From Chara braunii (taxonomy: Eukaryota > Streptophyta > Charophyceae > Charales > Characeae): a stretch of 21,101 bases of DNA. This document shows positions 1 through 8,005 of this stretch, one piece after another. Where the stretch lies: NCBI GenBank assembly GCA_003427395.1, contig BFEA01000822.1, forward strand, positions 388,561-409,661. Reading direction: 5' to 3'. The notes below the pieces were generated by a model. That model saw only the letters and a program-made list of their open reading frames with translations, was not told the origin of the DNA and searched no databases. The position numbers were made by a program, and so were the translations under genes. The stretch's first letter is position 1. Each line of letters begins with the position of its first letter.

Positions 1-496
1 CATATTTCATAATTTGTCTTATTTTGTAAGCCTAGTCATTCTTGAACTCACGAGATAAAAAGAGGATCACGGTAGTCAGTTTCATACCGACGATCAAAAA
101 GATCCCAGATGAAGACTGGAGTGGCGGTGTCGGTGCGAACACCCTTACAAGGGTATCCGCCCTGGTCTTTGCAAATGACAGAAAACAGTTTTGTTTAAAG
201 TTTAAGTATGCCACGCTAGGCGCAGCCGCGTCTGTAATTTATGGTGACTTGAGTAAAAAGTGCGAGGGCACGTAAGTTTGAGGTGCGCGTGATTTTTTTC
301 CCCTTCTTTTGGTTACACTGGCAGACGTGGCGTGAATTTTGGTCAGCATATGTCATTTTTGTCTTGATTAAATTGATTAGCCTATGAGCACCTTGTTCAT
401 TGGTTCCGCGTGGTACGATGGACGGTTTAGTGAGTCGGTGCGGACTTACGCGGCATCCAGATGATGGGACCTGATGGATTCGGCCGGGTAAGGGTA
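1..496. other. Outer left flank, no gene recognised
   Basis: Mixed-composition DNA with only short random open frames (under 100 codons) and no recognisable protein motif. A match to an A-box-like string (TGGTACGATGG, 409-419) is visible, but no convincing B-box or tRNA fold accompanies it. I cannot find a counterpart of this stretch in the right arm, so it may lie outside the inverted structure. Confidence 0.4.
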
Positions 497-535
497 GCCG
501 CGACACTGCCGGGAGGTTGGCGCGGCTTTTTTTTT
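497..535 (+). terminator. GC hairpin followed by T9 (Pol III-type stop or chance)
   Basis: A perfect 6-bp stem GCCGCG (497-502) pairs with CGCGGC (521-526) and is followed directly by nine T (527-535). In a eukaryotic genome a T run of four or more can end RNA polymerase III transcription. The hairpin-plus-T layout would be an intrinsic terminator in bacteria, but nothing else here is bacterial. Which transcript would end here is unknown. Confidence 0.3.
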
Positions 536-540
536 GTCAT

Positions 541-960
541 GTGTGTGAGTGTTGGGTCAAGGAATGGCGTGGGGCGGCTCCTTTGGCCGCAAAAGGTCGG
601 GGGCTACCTCCTTATTAAGTGACTCAGGCCTGCTGGTACCAGGCTTGGGCTTACCCCTATAGGTTACAGCACTAGACAGATAGGCAGCAGACGCAGGGAT
701 CGAGGCCAACGGCATGCAACAAGGGAGCGGAGGAGCGCGGCGAAAAGGCTCGAGGGGTTGATGGGCCGGTAGAACTATCCCCCTCGCCTTTTGCTACCAC
801 GGAGGCCGCAACTCTTGCCTGGTTGCCGCGTGCTTTGCGTTTTTTTTTATATGTCCATATATATATATATATAATATTTAATTCGAAGTTTTAATATTAT
901 TATTATCTATCTCACGCCCGTAGGTGGGCGCGAAACCGAGCAGGGGCGGGGGTTAGACAA
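541..960. other. Intergenic, no gene; AT microsatellite-like tract near 850-890
   Basis: No coding signal. It contains a 10-bp palindrome CTGGTACCAG (about 632-641), a T run at 840-848, and an alternating AT tract around 857-873 followed by AT-rich DNA to about 908. The block around 586-606 faintly resembles the sequence upstream of the right-arm U6 copy, so the arm may begin in here. The exact outer boundary could not be set by eye. Confidence 0.4.
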
Positions 961-1003
961 GTGGCGCGACCTTTGGTGCCGCCACGAGGCGCTACCCCGG
1001 TCC

Positions 1004-1072
1004 GGTCCTTCGGGACATCCGTTAGATTTGGAACGATGCAGAGAAGATTAGTATGACGCCTGCGTAAGGGTT
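1004..1072 (+). ncRNA. U6 snRNA-derived sequence, copy 1 (5' two-thirds; probable pseudogene)
   Basis: The sequence follows the 5' part of U6 spliceosomal RNA in order: the 5' stem-loop (GTCCTTCGGGAC), the CATCCG segment, TTGGAACGATGCAGAGAAG covering the ACAGAGA-box region (here GCAGAGA), and an AGC-triad region changed to AGTATGA, then the CCTGCGTAAGG segment. Similarity fades after about 1072, so the 3' stem is missing. No TATA element or upstream sequence element typical of plant U6 genes lies at the expected distance. It is most likely a pseudogene or a captured fragment. About 45 bases upstream are shared with copy 2, so this is part of a larger duplication. Confidence 0.85.
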
Positions 1073-1394
1073 GGAAAGGAACCCGGACATAGTTGGCGCC
1101 GGGTACGCAAAGGTAAAAAGCGGGGAGGGGCTTGCGGTAGTACCTCCGCGACGGTATGCCGCACTGCTGTGTGGCCGGACGTAGAAGGTTGGAAGGGCCA
1201 ACTCTTGGCCACTGCAGAGTTTTTGTGAGTCTGGGCATGAAGCGGACGAGGTTAGTAGGGAAGCGGCGCAGGTCGGAGAGTCGGGGCAATAGAATTGGGG
1301 GAGGAGGACCGAATCCGGGCGAGAAGTAGGGCCCGGTGCATTTGGAAAAACGAGTTGCGCACCGCCTTTGGCTCCATGGGGCACTGCCAGAGGT
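1073..1394. other. Spacer between the two left U6-derived copies, no gene
   Basis: GC-rich, no coding signal. Its last ~45 bases (from about 1350) resemble the ~45 bases upstream of copy 1, which supports a roughly 392-bp duplication that carried U6 with its 5' flank. Confidence 0.4.
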
Positions 1395-1518
1395 AAGCCC
1401 TTCGGGGCGTTCGTAGTAAGCTGACCGATACAGAGTAGGTTAGCATGGCCGGGCGCTAGGACGACACGCATATAATACGAGGAAAGCCCGACGGTCGGGC
1501 ATTGTTCTCTTTTTTTTT
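1395..1518 (+). ncRNA. U6 snRNA-derived sequence, copy 2 (near full length, ends in T9)
   Basis: The U6 signature is diverged but runs nearly end to end: the 5' hairpin GCCCTTCGGGGC, ACCGATACAGAG over the ACAGAGA-box region, TTAGCATGG containing the AGC triad, then GACGACACGCA and a 3' part resembling the U6 tail to about 1490. A short GC-rich inverted repeat (1486-1500) and nine T (1510-1518) follow, so the unit ends with a Pol III-type stop at about 114 nt, close to U6 length. The region between the ACAGAGA box and the 5' stem is diverged (GTTCGTAGTAAGCTG). No TATA box is seen about 30 bases upstream. By distance this is the counterpart of the right-arm copy at 20568. It is probably not a working spliceosomal RNA. 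Confidence 0.75.
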
Positions 1519-2034
1519 ACAGCCGAACGCCGTCGGGCCGTGAAGTGTTGGCACAGTGGGGCGATGAGCGCCGGGTACGGGAAGGCAGGGCGGAGAGGCG
1601 AGCCGGCGGGCGGAGAGGCGAGCCGGCGGGCGCAGTAGGTGGGGAGAGTGAATGAACCATGATGGTATATCGTGCCCGATGCGTTAGGCAGTGATGAATG
1701 GTGGGTGGTGGGCTAAGGCGACAGGGCGGTGGTGGGCGTTCGAGCTGGGTGGTACAACAGGTAGGAGGGGAGCGGTGTGCCACAGGGCAGGTGCTGGGTG
1801 AAGGGGCGAAGAACAGCGGACAACGAGAAGGCTGAAACGAACAGATGAACCCGGACGACGGCGGGCGTTGGGTGCATGCAGAAGGTGGTATGGCGGGGAG
1901 ATGGTAGGGGGCGCAGTAGAAAGAGGGTAACCCGCGCGATTATTCACGGAATCGGACAGGGGAAGGGGCAATCTTGGGGCTCTTACCCCGGGTGAACCCA
2001 CGGTTAGAGTTAGTTTTAGTGTTAAAACAACAGA
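1519..2034. other. GC-rich left-arm segment, no gene
   Basis: G-rich on the plus strand with no recognisable gene. The open frames on the minus strand are Pro/Arg-rich by composition only. The one clear structure is a perfect 20-bp tandem duplication at 1591-1630. Confidence 0.45.
1591..1630. repeat. Perfect 2 x 20-bp tandem repeat
   Basis: The 20-mer beginning CGGAGAGGCG at 1591 is repeated exactly at 1611. This is a young local duplication with no known role. Confidence 0.9.
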
Positions 2035-2950
2035 GTAGGGAATTAGTGAGAAACCGGCTGCGCCGGGATATGGCGGAATGAGGAGAGAGGAGGAAGGAAA
2101 ACGTATAACTCACTAGTTGGAGGGCGGATTTGGGCGAATAAGGGCTTCGATCGGGGGTTTTCGGACGTGCGACCCCGATTCCGAAATCAGAATCAGCGAA
2201 GAGTTAGTAGGTTATGAGCTGGCCGAGAAAAACATTGCATAGTGGCTATGGCGGGAGAAGGGGGAAGATTGTCGAAACGACCGATTCCTTGACTAATTTC
2301 GACAAAGGGAAACTCTACGTTAAGGTCTTAGTCTAGGGCGAATAGTATGGTGAGGGCAGTTCTGTTATTGGGGTAGTAGATTCAGAGTTTAGATGAGAAA
2401 GAAAGTGAGTGAGGGGGAGCGAAGTGGTAAAGAGGCGAGTGAACCGGGACGGGGAATAGTGCTAGGTTCATTCAGAGGCAGCAGGGTAATGACGGAGGAA
2501 AAATTGTCAAATTTTCGTCCATTTCCTGGTGAGCGCGGGGTAGGGAGAGTTGTAGACGGGGGGTTTTCCGGCCGGGTGACTTCGATTTCGGAGTCAGAAT
2601 CAGTAGAGTGTTAGAAGAGAAAGAGAGAAAGAGAAAACTACTTGCGCGATAGGCCATGGCGGAGGGAAGAGCAGCGAGGTAGAAGAAAACGAGTTACCTC
2701 TTGATTCCTGATAGAATCGAGCGGGGAAGGAGGCAAAGTAGAGGTTTCGAGACAGGGCGAGTGCAGTGGCGGTGTTAGATTTGGAGTTCAGTGATTAGCT
2801 TTTGAGGACGTTAGTAAAGAAACTGCACCGGAGGAACGGATAATCATGGGAATGGCGGAGAGTTATGACAAATTTTGTCGAAACAAAGCTTGGAAAATAA
2901 AGGGCGAAATGTAGGAGGGATCAATGAGTGGCTACGTGAAGGAGTTAAAC
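2035..2950. repeat. Purine-rich degenerate tandem array, ~180-200 bp period
   Basis: Recurrent phrases occur at roughly even spacing: a TGGCGG/TGGCGGG box at about 2075, 2248, 2656 and 2852, GGGCGAAT-like boxes at about 2132 and 2335, and TCGGAGTCAGAATCAG-like phrases near 2180 and 2590. Spacings of about 180-200 bases, or twice that, suggest an old tandem array. The pyrimidine-rich right-arm region (19621-20160) has the complementary phrases at about 175-180-base spacing. No protein is recognisable. The units are too diverged to delimit exactly by eye. Confidence 0.55.
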
Positions 2951-3984
2951 TAAGCCCGAATGAGCTTGACCAGCAATTCACGTCAGGTGCGAGCACATTG
3001 GAGGCAGTAATTGAGTTCTTTGGGCCTATCGAATGAACGGGCGGGAGGCAGCCTCAGAATTCAGGAACTTAGTACCTGCTTACTCGCGGCTGCAGGCTCA
3101 CTTATGTCTTAAGCGGATGGTTGACCAGGGTCACTACGCTGTGCTCTCCGATATTTGGACTGTTGGTGCGACCAGTGTTGCCGGGCCGTTGGTACGCAGG
3201 GCACGACATAACAACCTGACTTAGTTTTCCTTGCTACATTTTACTGTGCTCTTTGTCCGGGGGAGCCAGTTGGTCGTTGCTTTGTTCAGCCTGCCACGGA
3301 AGTCGACTCGACTGATGGATGCCACCTTCGGACTGCGATTCGGCTACGCCACGTAGGGCTATGGCCTGCGCTAAGGACTAAAAGAAGCAGCTTGGTGGCT
3401 CTAGCGGTTGCTGCCAAAAACCGTTGTTGTACCTTATGACTATGCGGGGTTGCTATGGTGGGGCTCTGAAGTGGCGGTAGTCTGTGGGGCCGGCGACCTA
3501 CGGAGTGGGCAAAAACCACTGCTGTGACTATTAGCTACGCGCAACTTGCTGCGGACTGTTGTTGTTTGATTGGTGACCGTTGTCGATGCTGCGGGCCATG
3601 CGCGAGCTGCCTCTGTAGAGTGAGCGCAGGCAGCTGGTAACTACTGTGGACTACGGGCCATTACAGGCCGTTGACCGTTGCTGCTGAGTTATACCGCTGT
3701 GCATTGGCTACTGTTGAGGGATGTGCACAGGTTATTGCTGGAGATAGCACATGGACCGTTGCTGCTGGCAAATGACACGGCCATTTGTCCACTGTTGGGT
3801 GTTGTCGGATACTGCATGCTGTGTAGCGACTGTTGACTGATACAGTCTGTTGTGTGGCGGCGACTGGGCCTAGAGGAGAGGCTGAGTATTGAAAAGGAAG
3901 GCTGGTGCTGCGGCTTAGGAGATCACCGGGGCATTGACTGTGGCAGTTTCGATTTCGGTTGACCAAGCTGTTCTTTTGGCTGCC
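2951..3984. other. Left-arm CTG/TTG-rich segment, no gene
   Basis: No coding signal is recognised. From about 3540 to 3860 the sequence is enriched in degenerate CCGTTGCTGCTG-like phrases, giving a simple-sequence character. The stretch around 3293-3322 (CCACGGAAGT, then ACTGATG) matches the complement of the right arm near 18720-18745, which shows that arm homology extends at least this far out. Confidence 0.45.
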
Positions 3985-4245
3985 ATTGCGGGGCCCTCAG
4001 GAGTATCAAGATTACGAGGCCCTCTCCAGTGAGTCTGAGAGCACCCCTCTGGTATCTGAGAGTCTCAAAACCATCTCTTTTTACTCTTCTTACTCTAATT
4101 CTAGTCCTGTTTTGAGGGGAAGGCGGCAGGCGGGATTGCAACCCGTAGGACCGCATCAAGACTCTGTGGGGAGTCTGCCCACCGATTGCGGGAGCTCTGC
4201 CGGAGCCTAGGCGAGGCTCTTGAGGCAGGGAATTGACAGGTAACC
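3985..4245. repeat. Conserved block shared with right arm (17880-18140, inverted)
   Basis: One of the best conserved parts of the arms. GGGGCCCTCAGG, GAGGCCCTCTCC, GGCGGCAGGCGGGATTGCAA and ACCGATTGCGGGAGCTCTGC all have near-exact complements at 17880-18140. It is bounded by a polypyrimidine run. The plus-strand frame 3959-4210 is open for 83 codons, but the right-arm copy contains insertions and deletions that would break it, so I do not call a protein. Confidence 0.75.
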
Positions 4246-4508
4246 TTTGCGTTTCCCTCTATACACCCACCCTATAACCTCTATTTTGTATCACCTGATG
4301 CATCGCTGACTGAATATATGGTGTGCAGCCTTACTTTATTTTTGATTTGACTTTCAGGACACTGAACAATACTAAGTAAGGAATGTCTGCTGAAGTCTCA
4401 GTTTCAACTTTTGTTGGTTGTATGAAGTCAGATTGTTGAAAAGAACTGCATCTGGGGGAAAGGCAGGATGGGGGTATGATTTGCATGGTGGTTGACGGGC
4501 CGTTAAGG

Positions 4509-5432
4509 CTGGGGAGTCCCCATAAGTTTGGGGAACCCCAGTGCTTTGTTTTATTTTGGTTTTGCATGGAGAAGTCAGACCCTTCTATAAGTTTAGGGGG
4601 TCTGGTTACTCTGAAGGCTGGGATGTCCCCATAAGTTTGGGGAGACTCAGTGATATGGTTTGCATGGAGGGTCAGGCTGTTCTATAAGTTCAGGTGGCCT
4701 GATTGCTCTGACCTGTGAGGGGTTTGACTGTGCTTGATTTTCAAGGACTCAGGGCGCTCAATAAGTTTTGGTGTCTTGGGTTGCTTTGTTTTCATTGGGA
4801 TTTTACTTGTTTTCTTTGGTTTCTGAACGAGGAGACTGAGATGTTCTGTAAGTTCAGCTGACTCAGTCTCTTCCTGCCCTTTATTCTGAATAATTAATCT
4901 TGGCAAAGAGGCAGACTCTTCTGTAAGTTCAGGGGGTTTGACTCGATGCCACACACATAATGGCTCAGATAGAAAAGAATCTGGCGGAGAGTTAAGACCC
5001 TTCTGTAAGTTCAGGGGGTCTGGCTCAAAGCCTCGCACATGCTGGAACCCAATGGTTATAACTTGGTTATACTTTATTACTACTCTATCTAAGAACGAGC
5101 TAATCAGACTGTTCTATAAGTTTAGGTGGTCTGATTACAGCCGTATCACAACTTGAAGAGAGTACAGCTAAGAATAAAATTGATGGTAAACTGGGGCAGA
5201 CTGAACTTAAGTTAGTTCAGTCATATGCAGCCTTAGAAGACGAAGGTGAAGATAAGTATATACAATTTGGATACGTTAAACAGTTCAGGGCGACTGGAGT
5301 GGTCTAGTCATATGCGCAAAGAAGAGAGAGGTAGTTATGCCCTCTGTTTGTGTATATTTGGCCAAGTCAGAAAACTCTATAAGTTTAGGTATTCTGACTC
5401 TAGACCTGGCTAAATTGAGTTGTTCTGTAAGT
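4509..5432. repeat. Left hairpin array: conserved loop core, variable complementary stems
   Basis: About twelve units of 30-37 nt, spaced 30-140 nt apart, share a core near TTCTRTAAGTTYAGG. The flanking stems differ but pair. Stem pairs are 4509-4514/4536-4541 (CTGGGG), 4576-4582/4598-4604 (CAGACCC), 4672-4677/4697-4702 (TCAGGC), 4832-4840/4862-4870 (GAGACTGAG, 9 bp), 4995-5000/5016-5021 (AGACCC), 5101-5109/5129-5137 (TAATCAGAC, 9 bp) and 5365-5372/5392-5399 (AGTCAGAA, 8 bp). Units at 4618, 4750 and 4912 pair using G-T. The 3' unit at about 5416-5446 has lost its pairing, and 5199-5222 is a hairpin of a different core. Spacers align unit by unit with the right-arm array. No protein or known RNA family is recognised. 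Confidence 0.85.
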
Positions 5433-5446
5433 TCAGGCGGCCTGAC

Positions 5447-5769
5447 CTATGCCTTATGTAAGCTGGGTATAATGGGTTAAATCGTTGAGGGATCATGAAC
5501 TATTGTTTGTTCAGGTTAACCTTGGGATGGTGAGAGTACTTACCTTTGTGGTTTGGCCTGCATGTGACTGAGTGAGGCTACTACTTAGTCTGAGTTTCAG
5601 TTGATAAGTAGTTGCTTTAGTCGCTCGCCACGTGCTAGAGCCATAGGAGTTAGTTTCAATTCCTGCATTTTCTGAGCTAAGTTTTTTTTTTTTACTTAGG
5701 TCAATTCTTGCATTTTCTGGGATCTTTTCGTATACTTGGCTTTGTATAAATCTTGGCAAGCCACTTTCT
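5447..5769. other. Left-arm non-coding segment with T12 run
   Basis: No gene. It includes twelve T at 5682-5693, flanked by two related phrases (CCTGCATTTTCTGAG near 5662 and CTTGCATTTTCTGGG near 5707), each with a counterpart in the right arm at about 16500-16570. This makes an ancient two-unit repeat present in both arms. Confidence 0.5.
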
Positions 5770-6292
5770 CTACGGGAAGCGCTGCCGAAATTTCTACAAA
5801 TCCAAAGAGTTAGACAAATCTTGCCTTGTCCAAACTTGACTTGTTTTTTTTGGCTTAGTAAAAATCTGGGAAGTCTCATTTTCTAAAGGGAGTGCTGCCC
5901 AAATTTTTGCTAATTCAGGGAGTTAGTCAAAAGTTTGGCTTGTCAAAGCTTGACTTGTCTTTTCATTTTATCTGGCTTAGTAAAAATCTGGAAAGCCTCC
6001 TTTTCTAAAGGAAGTGCTGCCCAAATTTTTGCCAATTCAGGGAGTTAGTCAAATTTCTGACTTCTCAAAGTTCAACTTGTCTAGACTTCATATATGACTT
6101 AGTAAATTTCTGGGAACCGTCCTTTTCTAAAGGAAGTGCTGCCCAAAATTTTGCTAATTCAGGGAGTTAGACAAAATTAGACTTAGGAGAGTCAAGGGTT
6201 ATTTCTGATTTCATATTTGGGCTTACATAAATTCTGAGAGGGCATTTTTCCTACGGAAGGCGCTGCCGAAATTTTTCTTGTTTTTAGAGGAG
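5770..6292. repeat. ~122-bp tandem array, five units (left arm)
   Basis: Units begin with a CTA..GG(G)AAG.GCTGCC box at about 5770, 5883, 6005, 6127 and 6251 (spacings 113, 122, 122, 124) and end near GGGAGTTAG. The first and last units carry CTACGG..GCGCTGCCGAAA, whereas the three inner units carry CTAAAGG..GTGCTGCCCAAA. The right arm has three units with the same outer/inner rule. No coding potential is evident. Confidence 0.85.
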
Positions 6293-6434
6293 TTAGATTA
6301 TTTTCGACACGTGGCGCTAGAGAGTATTATAAGGAGGTGTGCTATGGAGGTTTATCCCCCATATTAGATTATTTTCGACACGTGGCGCGAGAGAGTATTA
6401 TAAGGAGGTGTGCTATGGAGGTTTATCCCCCATA
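6293..6434. repeat. 2 x 71-bp near-perfect tandem repeat
   Basis: Copies 6293-6363 and 6364-6434 differ at one position (GCGCTAGAG versus GCGCGAGAG). Each contains CGACACGTGGCGC and ends in CCCCCATA. The right arm has a 2 x 64-bp duplication at the equivalent place. Within-arm identity is about 98-99% although the two arms differ greatly, which indicates recent homogenisation. Confidence 0.95.
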
Positions 6435-7029
6435 TGCTGATGATTTAGCCTGGGCATTTGACCTATCTTATGTTACACGTCCTTTGGGTTGTTTGATTCA
6501 AGGTCAAGACTAGATTCCGCTTGATCCCTTGAGGATCATTATCTGTTATCACTCATAACAGGTCGGTTGTCGATTGGTCGGTTTACGACTCAATTCCAAC
6601 TCACCATCCACACCCAACCTAAAAGGCTTTAGCCCTGGTGATTTTCATTGTTTCGTTATGGTTTCAGCCGGATTTTTATTGAATGACCATTTAACAAAGG
6701 TACTGAGTATTTAATTAAGCTTGGTTGGACATGAGGTTGGGGCTTGCATGGCTAAAGCGAGGGGTATGAGTGTTGAAGATGGTTGGGGTTGACTCCGTGT
6801 AGTGCGTGGGCTGTTGCTTGACTCGTTGATGTGATTCGCAGGTATGTGCTATGAATCAGATTCTGGATGTGGTTGCCTGCGATCACATATATACGTATGG
6901 CTGTGAGGGACCCCAATGAGACTGTGAGAAGTGATCGTCACATACTTCCCCCTGTTATATATGTATATATATGGGTATACTTGGGGTGAATATTTGCATT
7001 GGCTTAAGGGCCCCGTATTAAAAGTCTGC
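6435..7029. other. Left-arm non-coding segment (U3-like), no gene
   Basis: Syntenic with 15420-16050 of the right arm. Shared phrases include the small hairpin TCTGTTATCACTCATAACAG around 6540-6560, GAATGACCATT near 6682, and the AT-alternating tract at 6956-6972. No open frame of interest. Confidence 0.5.
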
Positions 7030-7161
7030 TCAGGGGTTAAGACTACGAGGCCTAGGGAAGGCCCTTCCCCTTATTGGTTTTACTTCTTAAGGATTTTTTC
7101 TTAGTCGGACGTTGGTCCTGGGCTGTGATTCGAGGTCCTTGTCCAGGACATCCCAAGCCCT

Positions 7162-7366
7162 AGGCTCTGCAGGGAAGGGGTTTTCCCTCGCGCAGAGCCT
7201 ATTTGCTTTGCCTACCGAGACGCTCAGACCAAAGGTCGGAGGTCTCGTGGCGGCTGCACGGCTATTCCTTCAGCCGTGCAATGTCGTGAAGGATCAGACC
7301 CCCACGACACNTCNAGTCTGACACTTGAGTGTCATAAGCGGTGCTCGGATCCACGAGGGACCGCTT
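7162..7366 (+). other. Hairpin cluster, first copy
   Basis: Five strong inverted repeats stand in a row. AGGCTCTGC/GCAGAGCCT (7162-7170/7192-7200) encloses an inner AGGGAA/TTCCCT stem. TGCACGGCT/AGCCGTGCA spans 7255-7263/7272-7280. TGTCGTG/CACGACA spans 7282-7288/7303-7309. TGACACT/AGTGTCA has a 2-nt centre (7319-7334). AAGCGGT/ACCGCTT spans 7336-7342/7360-7366, with an inner CTCG/CGAG. The cluster lies about 95 bases upstream of a TATA-like site, in what would be LTR U3, so it could act as DNA cruciforms, or as RNA if read from further upstream. Confidence 0.8.
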
Positions 7367-7458
7367 GATTATGGGCACTACATAGTACGTCATCGTTGCG
7401 ACTGCATGCGTACGCCTGCATCGCGGGTTGGTATGAGATAGGCCCTCGCCTGCGCGAC

Positions 7459-7470
7459 TTTATATTAAAA
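7459..7470 (+). promoter_or_regulatory. TATA-like box, first copy
   Basis: TTTATATTAAAA sits in GC-rich surroundings and is duplicated at 7995. In an LTR this would be the core promoter, with transcription starting 25-35 bases downstream. No start-site evidence is available. Confidence 0.45.
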
Positions 7471-7736
7471 TTCCGCGCGCGATGTTTTTATCACCCTAGT
7501 GTGTGAAGCGTTATGGGATTACAAAGGGACCGACACATATGGACGGATGTTTGAGATTGTTATAGGCCGCCAATGCCGAGCGAAGAAGGGAGGGTACCCC
7601 AGGGCTATAATTTTGTTTACTAGGCGGGGAACCTTCGGCCTATTCCTTATTTTTTTTGCTCTTTGGAGTTTTTATAGTTGGACGTTATAGTCCGTGGCAG
7701 CCGTCAAAGTCAAACCCCTCGATGTTCGACCGCCAC

Positions 7737-7902
7737 GACAGCTTAAAGCTGTCTACTCAACCCTTTTGCACAGGGTGCAGAAAAGAGTGTGGTCTTCAAC
7801 CGCGCATGGCGGTTGTCCAACGTCGAGAGATTAACCCTCAAGACGCGTGTCAGCCGACACTTGAGTGTCGAACGCGACCCTCGCGATTAACAAGGGTCGC
7901 GT
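7737..7902 (+). other. Hairpin cluster, second copy
   Basis: Inverted repeats: GACAGCTT/AAGCTGTC with a 1-nt centre (7737-7753); CAACCGC/GCGGTTG (7797-7803/7809-7815); CGACACT/AGTGTCG with a TG centre (about 7855-7870); and ACGCGACCCT/AGGGTCGCGT, a perfect 10-bp stem (7872-7881/7893-7902). The last two correspond to hairpins of the first copy and of the right arm. Stem sequence differs between copies but pairing is kept. Confidence 0.85.
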
Positions 7903-7994
7903 GAGTATGGGTACCATATAGTACGCCTTCATTGCGATTGCTTGCGCACGTTTGCATTGCGAGTCGATATGCGATAGCTCTGCGTCCGCACGGA

Positions 7995-8005
7995 TTTATA
8001 TTAAA
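7995..8005 (+). promoter_or_regulatory. TATA-like box, second copy (likely LTR promoter)
   Basis: TTTATATTAAA lies about 600 bases upstream of the LTR 3' terminus. The right arm carries TATAAAA at the equivalent place (14948-14954, as its complement). Conservation of an AT-rich box across all three copies in otherwise GC-rich DNA favours a core promoter. Confidence 0.55.

Noticed and set aside
400-536. Possible 5S rRNA or tRNA-derived gene (GGTGCGG start, A-box-like string, T9 end)
   Set aside because: Only short stretches resemble 5S. The 5' and 3' ends are not complementary, and the B-box candidate has three mismatches.
912-1471. Long minus-strand frames sharing the word NLLCI with 20560-20934
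   Set aside because: The shared peptide is simply the translated complement of U6 snRNA and not a protein family.
4682-5038. 118-codon minus-strand frame over the hairpin array, with repeated ELTE-like words
   Set aside because: The repeated words come from the repeated DNA core. The right arm's translation is not conserved in frame, and the DNA-level hairpins explain the pattern.
4509-5432. CRISPR-like repeat-spacer array
   Set aside because: The conserved core is short, units are unevenly spaced, and the spacers are homologous to those of the right arm rather than unique. No cas genes are present and the context is eukaryotic.
7656-7904. 82-codon frame whose right-arm counterpart shares a QPRMAVVQRR-like stretch
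   Set aside because: Similarity is explained by DNA-level conservation. Insertions shift the frame elsewhere, and substitutions show no third-position preference by eye.
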